Shown one piece after another: positions 23,718-37,800 of a stretch of 64,000 nucleotides of DNA. This DNA is from Chondrosia reniformis. Taxonomy: Eukaryota; Porifera; Demospongiae; Chondrillida; Chondrillidae. The stretch covers positions 1,076,501 through 1,140,500 of the forward strand of contig OX359189.1 in assembly GCA_947172415.1 (NCBI GenBank), in the 5' to 3' direction. Under the pieces are notes generated by a model, which searched no databases, had not been told where the DNA came from, and was given only the letters and a program-made list of their open reading frames with translations. The position numbers were made by a program, and so were the translations under genes. Numbering within the stretch: position 1 is the first letter of the stretch; each line of letters begins with the position of its first letter.

Positions 23718-26700
23718 TCAAGTGAAGGCGTATACACATTCATCCGGGTAACCAAGATCAACCAGTATTCTAAAATAAGATACAAAAATGTTCTATTGTT
23801 CAAAATAGCACCAGAACACACACACATCACACCTACATACACACATACATATAAGTATACATAACATATATATGTATACTAGGCTTGAATGTACATACGT
23901 ATGTATGTATGTATGTAAACTAGACATGTAAGCCCTATTGTCTCATACTTCTATAGTTGGGACTTCAGTGGAACTTATGTATACGTACATACGTACATGA
24001 ATAATCTAACATGCTACATCTATACTTTAGAGTAAAAGGCCTAGCTATAGGGTATATATAAGATGAAAACACCATATCAACGGCATTCCAAACTAATTAT
24101 ACAATCACTTCCTATGATAACATACTCTAAAATTGAACTTGTAAATTGTATCATTCCACAGACACATATCAATGTCTCTTCTAAAGATAAGTGATTAGGG
24201 TCTGGGAGGTGAGAAGAAAGGAACTCCTTATCAATACGGCCACTCAATCCATTCCATGATTCATCAGCCTGAGATAATACATTCACAACTTGAAATCTAC
24301 AATTATACAGGAAATTGCAGAATTTAAAAAAGTGTTCTATTGTAGTAACATTGAGAGGATGTACTACATGAGTACATAATACTTGCCAATCAATTGCATC
24401 AGAAGATCTTAAAATTCTACTTAGCTGAATAAAAACACTAAACCAAATTGTATTTTAATTGTATTTATTCTAAAAAGATTTGAATATATACGTATTTACC
24501 AACTACGTACTTCCCATGAATGTGGCCAAAAATGTTTAATCATAAGGATCTCGCAAATAACTACCTTCCTACAGTATGTACACATTTGAACTGGGGCTAT
24601 TATATGCATACATATTAACTACATACATATACATATATACATACGTATGTACGTACATGCATACGTACGTACGTACATGCATACATATGTAAAAAGGAAA
24701 TACGTAGTTCTCACCTTCTGTCTGTCTTCTCCTGAAGACTTTCCAACTGATGCTTCCAAAGGATGTCCCTTTCTGACTTGTTGGCAAAGAACAGTTTTCC
24801 CTCTGTAGAGTCCTGAGACTTCTTCACAAACATGTCATGAATGATGCCAGACATCGGAGTGAAGCCTAAAATCACAGAAGAAACAATTTACACACTTTGT
24901 AAACTTCAAAAAACTATTAACTGCAAATTTAATGAACCGCAGTGTGGGATATTGTTACTGTTTTTACAGAAACAGCGGAATACATTCTAAGGTAATTCTT
25001 CAGTTAAAGTAGAATACACTAACTAAATATCACTACATTTATATACCTGTCCCAGCTGACATCATGAAAACCTTCTTCTTGTTTGACAAACTGGTTTTGA
25101 AATCTCCACATGGATCACTTATTAAGATGGAATCACCAATCACCAGTCGAGAAAGGATTTGTGACATTTCACCATCTGGATACAACTTTATCATGAAATG
25201 AATCATGTCAAATTGCTCAGCTGCATTATTTAAGATTCTGACAGGAGTATAACTTCGAATGACTTGTTTTCCTGGGAACAGAGAAAACCATGCATGAGTG
25301 TACCTACGTGATATTTAATATATCACACATAACATCATTATGAAAATGAAAGGAAGTAAGGTTTCATTCCAACAGTCACATACCATTTCTAAGAGCTTCC
25401 AGTTGTACATGATGACCAGTTGGAATATTCATATATGATCCAGGGGGCAGAGAGAAGGAGAAGATCTTGGTGTCGTGGGAGACCTCTTCTTGAGCTGTTA
25501 AAGTAGCTCTCCGAAAGCTAGTCACCCTGGAGACAATAGTGCTGTGTTTCTCTGTCATGTCACTGGAGAGAGCAGGGTCAGGCCACATTACATCAGATTT
25601 CTTTTGAAGTGTTATTATAATTTTCATTCCCTCAGAAGCAACTGATGTTCTTGTAACTCCTTCATTAAGTTTCCACTTCAATTCATAAACAGTCTCCTTC
25701 AAAGTGATGGTGCAGTGAAAACATCCATCTGCAATATCAACAATGGTGTTACTCGGCTTCACCTCCTACAAAGAATGACAATTATAAACTGGATTTTTCG
25801 ACTGTAGGTCTTCATCAGCAATAATAAGGACAAAAATTACAATAATTGTTATTCTAACTAAATTAAATGTAAGAACTTTTTTTAAACTAATAAATGGAAG
25901 CTGTAGCCTGTAGGAAGTACCAACAAATCATATAATTATGGTGTGAAATTCATCACCTGATTTTATCCATTTTATTTTTATGATTTGAATAATATACATT
26001 TTATAGAAATGAGTAAGCATTTGCACATGTGCATTGAGTGTACCTCTAGGTATGTAAAAACAGTAATAACTGCTCTCCTGCTGTCCTGATAGAACTGGTA
26101 TCGAGCCTGCTTTGGGCTCTTTGAGGTTACACCCTCGACTGACAATGGAAGGGAATCCTGGTATTCTATTCCGAGTAGAAGTAGAAAGACCTATATTACT
26201 ATGTGTTGCAAGTGAACAATTAGACCACCAAATAGGTCATTCCAGTCAACCACCCACACAATTCTGTAGCTCGCTGATTCGGCCTTTAGATAAGAGTAGT
26301 AGTATATAGGAAGTGGAAGTGCTTACCGTCATCAATACCACTGTCAGGAGTGGCTGTGCTGGAAAACTCTTTGTCACCAGAGGACACATCAACTGAGATT
26401 GTAGTTACTTGGAATGGTTCATCTGGATCTTCAGATATTGGTGACTTTTGTAGAGGTGGAGCTAATGTGTGTGCAGAGAAGGCTTGCTGTAAGGCCGGTA
26501 CACTAAGATGCTTCCTATGGCCTTTATTTACAGAAGAATTCTTGGTTGGTTGAGCTAGTGAATCGAAGGACTCTTGAACAAGATGACCCACAAAACACTT
26601 GGAAAGAAATCGCTCAAGTTGAACATATGAATGTACCTGGAAAAGGAATAAGAAGATGAATTGAATTTGCTTAATCAAATGCATATAAGCTTGTGATATT

Positions 26701-27299
26701 TTAGACAAAACCTCATAAAATACTAAAATCACTCACAATAATACAAGGCAACTAAATAGCTATTTCAATAATTTAAAATGTAGTCCATTGCAGAGGTTGT
26801 ACAGTAACATTATACCTGTTGGAACATTTCAGTACAGTCCTTTCCAGCACCTTTCATCAGTTCACTAACCCCACCGGGATGATACTTCAAGTAGGGAGTA
26901 ATATTGTACACTTTACCTACAGGGTCATTAAATCAACCAGTTTAACACAGTAAAGTACACCTTGATATGTATCGAACACAGTAGTGCAGCGTAGGCTTAT
27001 AATACAACTAGTAGCTAACCTTGAAAGACTGTCCAGGCGTCTTCTTCGGTATTGTGAGTCGCCAGTTGTGAAGGAGTAACCTTTAGAATCGCTCCATGGG
27101 TTCCAGACAAATCTAGGCTTCTCCTATTGAACCTTATCCATCCTGTAAGACCATATCCTGGACCTAGAACGGGACGACTATGAGTCGAACTGTGAGTAGT
27201 AGAAGCGGCCTTTGGGGGTACCAAAAGAGACATTTTTTGGTTAGGCTTTTTGAATTGAATAATATTGAAGGCTTTCCGTTCTGACTTGGATCTATCCAT
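23718..27299 (-). CDS. CYB5R4: Cytochrome b5 reductase 4 (b5 + CS + flavoreductase), 588 aa
   Basis: Nine exons join in phase: 27020-27299, 26816-26916, 26327-26636, 26044-26138, 25384-25765, 25047-25271, 24715-24865, 24126-24296 and 23718-23769 (1767 nt). Domain order matches Ncb5or. Cytochrome b5 domain: TGWIRF, DAWTVFQGKVYNITPYLKYHPGG with heme-ligand His, and the second ligand region VHSYVQLERFLSKCFVG. Then a low-complexity linker; a CS domain (RYQFYQDSRRAVITVFTYLE...VDIADGCFHCTITL...YELKWKL); and a ferredoxin-reductase-type module with FAD motif RSYTPV, NAD(P)H motif SAGTGFTPM and ICVCGM, ending CVYAFT. The human protein is 521 aa; the extra length is mainly in the linker before the CS domain. 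Family role: soluble, ER-associated NAD(P)H oxidoreductase linked to fatty-acid desaturation, ER redox and diabetes protection in mice. It is convergent with CEP162 and head to head with the RPB6 gene. Confidence 0.93.
25791..25819 (-). other. Hammerhead-core-like motif in CYB5R4 intron
   Basis: On the minus strand the sequence reads GCTGATGA, a GAC...GTC mini-stem, then CGAAA. CUGAUGA and GAAA are the two conserved halves of the hammerhead ribozyme core. The flanks do not form clear stems I and III, so self-cleavage is doubtful. A similar motif lies at 12779-12807. More likely a conserved fragment of a dispersed repeat. Confidence 0.3.
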
Positions 27300-27443
27300 T
27301 TTATAGAAGCACTAATAGGTGAAACCTGGGTGGGTGTTGTCCAAGTGATAAACGCCTCAAAAGATCAAAGACAGTCGTAAATTAACTTCCTGGACACATT
27401 TAATTTTTTCCGGTTACACTCCAGTGGCTGAATTGGTATCAAA
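27300..27443. promoter_or_regulatory. Bidirectional promoter, CYB5R4 / RPB6
   Basis: 144 bp separate the divergent start codons. No TATA box is seen. Inferred shared promoter for two broadly expressed genes. Confidence 0.5.
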
Positions 27444-30400
27444 ATGGACGACGAGTAAGTTGAAGTGTGTGATTAATAAACTCTCCAATTTGAAGGAGAC
27501 GAGAATGATTCTTATTGTATTTCATTAATAGTCGATAATTTATTGTTTCTTTAACCGTGTAATGTAGTATTGTCACATTTTCGTTCTTAAAGCGAGAAAA
27601 CACGTGTTTTGATGATATCCACAACAAATAACAATTGCGGATGGACGGCCCTTAAACATAAAGAAATGTGTCTTTGACAATTAAAAATATTAAATTATCT
27701 ATATCGCTTTATCCACCTTTAATGTTAACGTTGTATTTCACTTTCTGTTGTTAGTTTCCTCACCCTTTCTATTTATTGTACTATGTACATGTATATATTT
27801 GGTTTAAAAGTGTTAAAAACCAGATCATAAAGAGAATGGTTTAAAGTCCTATCTAGTCGTATAATTGCGATCTCTGCAATATTTTTATTTTTAGTTATTA
27901 ATATTAATAGACTTCCTTCCTTTTAGAACTTATGTGAAGCATCTACAGTGTGTAGCCAAGGATGCAGTTAAATGATTTCAATAAATATTAGCAATTCTTA
28001 TTTAAATTTAAATTTGACTTCCCTGTTCAATCTATAATTAAAGGAAATGACACTTACTTATATAGTCATTGAAGGTGATAATGTTATTAGTTCATGTGTT
28101 GAGGCTGTCACACTTACCCAGAAATAGTATTATACGTTTTTTGTTTAAATGTGTGTCATTAGGTGTTTTTTTGATGTTGCAGCAATATGAACTAATACTT
28201 GGCACATTTTCTAACTATCACTGAAGCTTTCTAGTTTGTCATCATCTATCAGATCCTGTGTACATTATCATTAGGGCGTGGCACCTGTGTTCCATCTGTG
28301 AGCGTAGTACAAAATAGCAACACCACTTAACTGCACCAAGATTTTCTTGTCACTAGGATGTGTATACAGACACATAATAATAAAATTAGGAAATACACAT
28401 TTTCCACTAGTCAGCCATGGCCAGCTGTTCATGAAAACATTTTGTTGGTGTTTGCAATAATAGAGAGTGTACAATTGATATGTAATACATTTTGGTATTA
28501 GTCAATAACTTGGATTTCCTTCCCAAATAACAGTAACAAATACTTTTTTGTCCTCTTCTTGAGATTGATAGGCGTTATGATAGGAGATAAATGGTTGTGG
28601 TTTGTTTATCACCAGATGTAATTGCTGTTTTGATGCATAGCCATGTTATTCATCGGCAGAAATGTATGACAATGTAGACCTTTCCTTCAAACAAGATATC
28701 TTATTATGGAAAATAGTGGACTTTAAGATCTGATGCTGATTTTAAAGCTTGATATCCTCTTGAGGGTGATACAGTAGCAGCTGAAAGGGATATAGGATAG
28801 TGGCTTGACCATGTGATGTGTGTTAATAGTGCTGTGTTCTGGAGTAGGAGAAGACTGGAGTAGGTGATAGTTACATAGTGTAATGTGGAAATACCAGGCA
28901 TGGACAATTAATTGGAACACTGCAGTCTTCAAACCAACCAATCAGATCACTTCAAATTGTATCTACCTCGTGTATATCAAGTAATTTGGCAATGATACAG
29001 AATTGACTAGTGAGACTTTCAGAATACTTTCCTACATTTATGGTATCGCATGGGAGCAGCTTCCTGAAACCTTTTTGATGTTCTTTGAAGTGCTGTTACC
29101 TTAACATCAAATGATTTGATTGGCTGGTTTGATGGCCAGGTGATGCTGTCTCCATTCCATCTGTAATTTCTAAATGTGTTGGTTTCTGAGTAACATTCAG
29201 TTCTTTTAAGTCTGGGATAATATAACTATGTCTAGAAGTAGTGTTATCCTGGGTACTACGTACATGCATTGGAATGAATGGGCTGGGTCTCTGATTGTAT
29301 GATGAATAGAATCATCATTAATTAGTATCAATGGAAGCTAATTTAAGACTTTTAAGGAGGCTGAGGAGAGTATTACTGTGACAAGTGTAGCTTAGTGACA
29401 GATGATTTGCTTATTTCTCACTTTAGATTTGATGGTGGTGATGCGTACAGTGAAACTGATGAACCACTAAATGAATATGATGACATACAGGTGACAATAG
29501 ACTGTTGTTACTGATAGAAAATAGCATACCCTGGTAGCTATATGGATGATACAAATATGATGTGATCTAAGATACGTATATGTCATGTGTACTGAGGAGT
29601 AGAATACTTTAATGAATCTAATCTCAAATATGAACACAAAGCAGTAATACATTTTATCAATATTCTTCTTTTCCTAATTTCCATAAAAGATAATTTTTAA
29701 TAGTTTATTGAATCTCTATATGTACATAGGTATTTGTGTGTATGTGCATATTCTGTATAGCATTTTATATTGATCTATTGGCGATTTGAATTACGTACGT
29801 ATATTGCAACAGAAAAATACACTGAACACATATCTAATCAAAAGTATAACGCATTTACCCCAGGCTTCTAAACAAGTCTTAGCCTCCACTGGTACCCTGA
29901 CTTTGCTCTGTGATGTCATACTGGTAACTACAGAAGCTATTTTGTGGTATGCCAACAGTAGGTGGTCAAATTCACAGGGCTGACCAGACATGCACAACCT
30001 GGCAGAACCGAATTAGTGGGTGGAGTGTAAATTTAGTGGAACTTTATTATAATGGAATTGAATGCGTGGTTAATCTACAGATTATTTCATCAGATGCCCA
30101 CTTCCAGTTCCTATTATAGACTTGTTTGCATTAAAAAATGTTGTACAGGATGAATCATTTACAATTTAAGGTACAATTGCATTGAATAATTTTGAAGCTT
30201 TCTCCTTGAATAATCACCATTTTCCTGGACATGAGACTAAAGAAACGTGTGTACAGAATAGACTAAACATATTAATAGAATAAGGATTTCTTCTAACTGC
30301 GTCCAAAGATGACCCTTTCCAAAGATAAAACATATTACCTAGACTTATGACTTAGGGGAAGCCTACAGGTTAGACTTTTTTCCTTTCTCCATTTGACCAT

Positions 30401-31184
30401 GTCTACAAGAGACCCTTGGAGTCTTGTATTCTTTATTGCATTCTTGGTACTAATGGTATTAAATGTTTCTCCATTAGGATGAAGATGAAAATGTGGAATT
30501 TCTCAATACAGGTAAGTAAAAAGAGAATGGGACCCAAGTTAATGCATGGTTTTATATTCAAAATCTTGCTTTGCAGATTCAGCAGGCCCAGCAAGTGCCA
30601 ACACTAAAAAGATTACGACACCATATATGACAAAATATGAAAAGGCACGAGTTTTAGGAACTAGGGCTCTACAGATAAGGTAAACCCAATGTGCATCTCA
30701 TCCACTCCTTCTCGTGTATCCATGATTGACTCTCCCTTTGTGGGCTCAGCATGTGTGCTCCAGTGATGGTGGAGCTGGAGGGAGAAACAGATCCTCTGAA
30801 GATTGCCATGAAAGAATTGAAGTCAGTTTTCGTTGTATATTATGATGCAAAGGAAATTTGAAGATGTGATTTTAATATCAATCTGAATTGTAGTTGGTAT
30901 GACTTATGAAGCTAAGAATACTATAGAATAGATTGTTTTTTAAAGACTTTTTTCTTACTAGAGAAATGCTTTGGATGAGATTCCCAATTTTAAGGGTCAA
31001 TTGTAGACTTGCTTAATATCAATTGGAATAAGTATTTAAACAAATGTAAGCAACTTATGTTGGTCCTTGAAGTTGGAATGTGTTTTTTTCACTTAGGGAG
31101 AAGAAGATACCAATGATTATTCGTCGGTATCTACCAGATGGCAGTTATGAAGATTGGAGCATTGAAGACCTCATTATAGACTAG
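27444..31184 (+). CDS. POLR2F: RNA polymerase I/II/III shared subunit RPB6 (RPABC2), 123 aa
   Basis: Six exons join in phase: 27444-27454, 29427-29490, 30478-30511, 30577-30679, 30750-30821 and 31097-31184 (372 nt). The first coding exon holds only 11 nt (MDD plus two bases) and is followed by a 1.97-kb intron. The N-terminus is acidic, as in all RPB6 proteins. The C-terminal half is nearly invariant with the family: [57 protein letters not shown], ending LIID. Role: common subunit of all three nuclear RNA polymerases, clamping the largest subunit at the base of the enzyme. Length 123 compares with 127 in human. Nothing is missing. Confidence 0.97.
27455..29426 (+). other. Long first intron of RPB6 gene
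   Basis: About 2 kb, AT-rich, by far the longest intron of this gene. Short open frames on both strands lack family signatures. Unusually long for such a compact region, so it may hold regulatory elements, but I see no specific site. Confidence 0.5.
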
Positions 31185-31849
31185 CAATACTTGCGAAATT
31201 GTATAAGAGACTATATATGTTGTGTGTATGTACATATACTACTGTATGGGGCTATATACATGTTTTTGATTTTGAAAAGGTATAGCTCTTCTCTTTGACC
31301 GTTTTGAACTGAATTTCAGTATTATCAGTACGGAATGGGCAAAATGGCCAGCGCCGCCATATAATTCAATCGTTGCGCGCTTTAATGTACTTAATCTTAA
31401 CGATTAAGGACGCTTAAAGTGTCCTGAACATTATAAATAGCGACAGAAAAGCTTCGTTATTAATTCTTCCTGAACGCCGCCATTTGCAAAAACGATGTAT
31501 TGACTGGTAAGTGTTATAATACGTACGCGTATGAATCACAGCCCCTAAAAATTGTGGTTTTCTCGGCCGCCATTTATTTATACTACGACATTATTTCGTC
31601 TTATATAGGTATGCCTTCAAAAGAGATGACCCATGCATCTGAAAGATAACTGAGTTATTTGTATACGTAAGTCAATTTTCAACAGTTTTAGATCATGTGT
31701 ACTAATTACAATTATAATGAATTTTATAAATCATGTACAGTACAAACATATACACTTTATAGCATTAACAGGCTTGGTGTTAGCAAATGGTACCTCAGGT
31801 AAAAGCAAAATAAGAAAATAAAACTATATGTTGTCACAAGCTTGTCACT
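31185..31849. other. Intergenic region with possible noncoding transcript
   Basis: This region lies downstream of RPB6 and of the minus-strand HMG gene, so both end here. Inside are a small palindrome (TTAATC ttaac GATTAA, near 31390), two CGCCGCCATTT/GGCCGCCATTT boxes (about 31475 and 31567), a consensus donor GTAAGT at 31508 and an acceptor-like TATATAG at about 31609. No reading frame continues across them. Could be an independent promoter with a short noncoding spliced RNA. Confidence 0.3.
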
Positions 31850-34800
31850 TTAGGTAGATGTGTCAATTTCAACATCTGCACCTGAAAGCAAACTGGCTGG
31901 TAAATCTGTGACATCCTACATTATTGAGAAGAAGCAGACATGCATGATTGTAAAATACATGCAAGTTTTATGGCAAGAGTTATAAGGTACATACAGTGTA
32001 AGTTACAATGCTCTGATGGCTACATCAAGATAAAATATTAAACACACAGTGCAAGTTTTAATAGCTACATTGTATAGTATATATGTAGGAGCCATATATA
32101 AAATGTATTCATTACATTAGCAGCAAATGTGGCATTGAGGAATTGAGATCATTACATTTGCATAGAGCAATAGCACTTATATATATATATTGTAAACTAG
32201 ACCATACGTATATGGTACAGTGAGCCCCACTTAATCGCATAACACATAAAGGAATATTCTGGATAAAGGAATATCAATCTGAGGTCCCGATTCAATTCGT
32301 ATACAATTACATGTATTTTTATCTGCTAAAAGGAATAACAGTTATAGGAATATTCTGGTTATTAGCATATTGTTTTACCCTGATTTTGGGTCCCATGACA
32401 GAAAAAGGAATATTAATGACAAAAAAGTAAAAAGAAGTGTTTGAATTCACTTTCCATTTCAATAAAATTTCTTGCTTGTTAGTATTAATTAGTATATTAA
32501 TTACATTTTCACACCTAGGAGACTCCATAGGTGTTACATTATTTCCAATGTATATTTTATAGTGCATACACTATTGCAGTACTTTCGCTGTGTATATATA
32601 CAGTACTTGATTGTACACAAGTATATATATATACATGTAGACCTACGTGAGATATATCCACTGTCAGTCAAAATCACAGTCAAAATTATTATCAGTATTA
32701 TTCCAATGGTTATACTTTTAAAGAACAACAAGAGACAAGTCTATTCATGCAGTATAAAACTGTATGCCAGCTTTCTGGGATTACCAAACCACAATTTAAC
32801 ATTATATCACTAATGTCATTACATAAGGAAGAATAAATAGTAAATAATCGTAAATATTGGAAGTTAAAACGTAAACCAATTACACTCACCCTGCCATCTT
32901 GTTGGACTCTGAGAAAAACAATCTTATCTAAATTTGTTAAGATTTGGTTGAGCTGTTGTTCAGTATATAAAAGGGGATTATGAAAGGGGATTCCCAAGGG
33001 CATCCCTATCACATGACAGCCAAGATTCTGCAGGTTACCATAAGGAATATCAGTCTTACCAACTGCCACTTCTACATAAAGAGCAAATATTTTATATGTT
33101 ACAGAGTATACATATGTACATATTTGAATACTGGAAGTAATTATCAAAATAGAAGTACACAAACACCTCTTACATAATTAACCCAGCGATGCATTAATAT
33201 TGTACATATACCAAGTAAAAATATACTAAAAGTGTTAATTATAGACATTAACACTTGAACTTTTCAAGGAAAAACAGTTTAAAATGTTCTTTCCAGGATT
33301 CTCTAAGTTACTAAAGTTTCTGAATAGACCTGATTTTCAAAGACATTCAATCTAACTTTTCTTACTTAGTCAGTGGTTATATAAGTAACTAACATGAACT
33401 CCACTAATTCATATAAACATGCTTTTTGTCCACTGACCAATCAATGTGTTAAGTACACTATACCATCCACTTGTTCTACTCCTATTAAAATAGTACTAGC
33501 TGTATGTACTTTAAACCTCAGTTTGTGGTTTTTGTGGGAGCAAAATGTTTCTCCGCAATTGGGGTACGGTGGGCGTTGGGTACTAGTGAATCCATGAAAT
33601 TTTTCTCCACAATTCTTGTTTTTACCAATTACCAAGTTTTCCCGCTAGACTTTTACCCACAATATGGTACTATATTTGCTTCTATACATGAATATATGTA
33701 GTTTTGGGATATACCATTAACATCTTACAAGCCATCTGTTCCTAGTTATCTACAAAAGTAATGTTGTTAGACTAAGTACACCTAAGAAACTAAGTAAGTT
33801 TCTACACTGAAGATATATCTTTAACTAAGATGTGAATCATTCAGCAAAGAAAATTAATTTACTGTGCTAATATAAATTGTGGCACCTTTCTGAACAGACT
33901 GAGATAGTAGGATTATAATACTATATTTTGACTTTGATACACTATGAAATATATGAGTATAGTTTAGCATCTTATAATGGGCTTCCTGCATAGCTGAAAC
34001 TTCTGCACAGAAAGTCATAAGGTTATGTGCGCATCTAAAATACCATTTTCCTACATACTACGTCTGTTCTTCAGTAAAGAGCCTATAGAGAATTAAACCT
34101 AGTGAGAGCTTTGGATGAGGATGCAAGAGTCTTCTTATTTTCTGCTCCATTGGGCCAGACATGGGAACACCACTCTTCATCAGTGACCCTGCATGGAAAT
34201 CTTTCTGGAAGTTCTGATTTGAATCCTTATATCCTCTGAATTATGGGGTATTTATATTAACAAAATAAATGGCAGCCAGAATGTAAAGTGTCAGTAAGTC
34301 AAAGTCTAAGATATAGAATTTTAGGATGATGTATTGGCTGTACATGTTTATATATCCTAGAACTTTGAATCTTTTAAATGTATTACAGGATATGAAAAGT
34401 GTAAAGCCATGAAGACAGTACAGGAAATCCATTGACTAAAATTATACATCCACCCACAATGCAAAGATATTTCACACATTATCTGAAGCATACTTGAAAG
34501 TGAGACATATTTATAAGATGTAATGTGAACATATAGTGCTATTTTATACTTACCCAGTTGCTAAAGTAGTGTTTTTAAGCCCATTTCAGTATGTAATTTT
34601 TGTTTTCAGAAAAACGGAAATTTATTTTAATTAGCATACAGTACATCCTTTAAAAAAGTTAATGTTCTACAGGCGTGCGATGGCTACGGGTACGGACAGT
34701 CTACGGATACGTGTACGGGCGTAGGCAATTTTACGTACGTGTAAATACGTAGACGTTAACTTTTTTATAAGATGTACCGTACATAATGCCAAATTGTTTA

Positions 34801-37800
34801 ATTAGCATACAGTACATCCTTTAAAAAAGTTAATGTTCTACAGGCGTGTGATGGCTACGGGTACGGACAGTCTACGGATACGTGTACGGGCGTAGGCAAT
34901 TTTACGTACGTGTAAATACGTAGACGTTAACTTTTTTATAAGATGTACCGTACATAATGCCAAATTGTATAGATCTACATATTTGATAGTTATCAGAGTT
35001 GACTCACACATCTAGGAATACGCAGAAATATGTAAATACATCAGGATACATCCCTCATTTCACCATTAGAAAACCAAAGCTATGTATTTCTCATCATTTA
35101 CACTTTAGTAAAACAAAATGCATAAAAAATAATTATTATAAAATAAATAGCCATGAGAAGAATCAAATGGCATGGAATGTAGTCATTAATAAAGACAAAT
35201 TTAGAAGCCATTATATAGGACCAGTATGGCTGCCCACTATCCTGCAAATACACAGTATCACATCTTTGTATTTACATGTAGATATATTCGTTAACATGAA
35301 TTTAACTATATATACTAAAATTCTAACTCATCATACAGTGTATATCTAAGTTGAGATTTCAGCTGTAAGTGTGAATTAAAGTATTTTCAGTATATTACAG
35401 GATAACATAGAAACTGGTTATCGAATGCTCACTGTATTTTAATGCAAATGCATTCATGACACTCCTTTGAAGGGCCTCTAATGTTGGACTTCTTGGGAGC
35501 TGAGTTCCAAGCTGCAAATCACCCTGTTCAACTACCTGTTCATCTACACGAAATAAGGCAAAAAGTGACTTACTGTGGCATCTTGATTCCATGTAGATCA
35601 GTGGAGTACATGTAAAAGTAAAAACGTACGTACTGTATCTTAAACCATAGATCCCATATTAGTTTTCCAGTATGATCTCTTTTAATGATCACTAAGTGAT
35701 TTTAGACTCACCAAACATTATCACTGACAGAGAATCAAAGCCAATCTCAAACATTAAAACATACAATATTCCCACCGATACCTATATATCTAGCCATATA
35801 GAATACTTGTGATTTGATTATGTATATCATTTAATGTATGTACGCTACGACATATGTATTATTTTAACTCTTTTATTAAAGCAAATATACATTTATCCAA
35901 AAGTAATGTGATTCCTTAATACAGTCAACAAGTCTACCTTTTAATATCAAATCTCTGAAATTAATATGTTTGTAAGTTGAGGTTTGCCTTATTGCATAAT
36001 ATTACATAACTTGACATTCTTCACTATGATTAAAGTCACTTTATATCTGTGACTGAAATGTGATACATCAAAGAAATGAGCTGATCACATTGATCTGCTT
36101 ATGAAATATTTAAAATGGTCAACACTCGATACCTCTGAGGAAATGCTATACCTGTCTATATGCAGTTACTTATCATAATGCATTAAATGGCTGCTATGTA
36201 ATACAAGTATTACAAGAATGGGTCTTTGAAGGCTTTGCAAAATGATTCTTTGTCCTTTAAGTACGTATGATTGCAGTGTTTAATAATATCAAAATCAAAA
36301 GTTAAATGGTTTATGTGTACAATACATACGGACAACTCCTGTTAAGATGTACAACTTCAAACAAGAGAGTGTCTAACAAAAAAATAAATATTTTGGGCAC
36401 TACTTAACTTATTGACACCTACCAGATTCCTCTGAGAATACATAACCAATGAATGGATTTTCAAGAGGTCTTCCTTGTTTTTGCCTCGCTCTGTGATAAT
36501 TCTTCCCTTTTTGTGTTGCAAAGAAGTGACTTTGCAATTCATTAGTATTGATTAAGATTGCATATCCTTCAAAACCAAGTTGTTGGAGCAGGTCAAACTA
36601 CAAAAGAGATTAATGTTCCTCTTGTCACATGGCAAAATAGGGCTGTAAGATTACACCACTGATTAGCCTGTCATGTGACTTGTCATGTGATCTACAGACT
36701 TTGGCTATATACTTAACCAAAAATCCAGGGTGTTTGGGCAGAGTAGGAATACATGTACGTAGTGAATATTATTTTTTCTGTGAATGCTATGCTTTGCTCT
36801 TATTCAATCCATAAACTGCTATTTTGCTTCCATGGTAACATTGAAAAGGTTTGCTAAGGAAATTCCTCAATTACACATTTGTATCCCAATGTAACCACCT
36901 AACTGACCTTTTCCTGTATCTTCATTAAAGTAGCTTCAATAATTTCAGGCTCAATCTCTTCTCTAGTTTGCGAGGGCTGTATCTCTGAGGAGGCAGAGGT
37001 TGATAACTCAAAAAGGGACTCCGCCTTCTGACCCCAAGCTTTTCTCTCTTCATTTGTTAGTGATGACCATTTTTGTCCTACCAAAGCATTTCTTTCCTTA
37101 AAATCTAAGAATTCAACACAAAAAAGTCCTTAGCAAGCAATTAATAAATGTATGTAAATATGTATATAGCTGACCACATTGTATAGGGGATAGAGTTCAA
37201 TATCCATGCAGGTTTTATAATAAATGAAATGTCATAGCAAACCATTAGAGGAATGCATTCATGTACTGTGATTATTAGGATGAGGTATAATGAAATAAAT
37301 ATGCAGTGTTTATATTACATGCTCTTTTGAAGGTTCACAATCTGCTTCCCAACTACTGACTTGTGGTAAGTGTTGGGTTATTCCGCACATAAAAGGAGAA
37401 GAAGACATTATAGCCATTTAGTTTCTTTACTTTCTTGGTTGGGGGAGTGGCTTGCAAAATTTGCAGGGAAGGTTGTTCCCCGGGGGACTGCTGTGTGAAG
37501 AGAATGAGGCAAGAGACTGAATGGATGGGCAACATTACAAACGTTTTGCAATCATCACAGACATTCCAAATAAGTGAATACAAGTTTATCAGATATGATC
37601 TTCACTTATAATGTATATTTCTGATCTGAAGCCGATCTTAAAGTTGTGTGATGTGTAATCATTTGACTCTGGATTTAATCCACCCACTCGTATCCCCTGA
37701 GGAGCTAGTGCGATGAGCCAAGTTCATCTGATGGGAACCAGAGTCATTCCTTAATTAGCCACTCAATTACGTATATGTCCTTACCCTATTCATATATTAG

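Noticed and set aside
24126-24715. Extra CYB5R4 exon around 24370-24470
   Set aside because: Candidate sites fail the phase test. Exons 24715-24865 and 24126-24296 join directly in phase and give the expected family sequence.
31600-31660. C/D-box snoRNA (AGATGA...CTGA)
   Set aside because: The C box is non-canonical, the distance between boxes is too short and there is no terminal stem.
32562-32813. Small frames on both strands near 32.5-32.8 kb
   Set aside because: They lie in the intron of the HMG gene between 31915 and 32890. They have no signatures, and the exon chain is already closed in phase.
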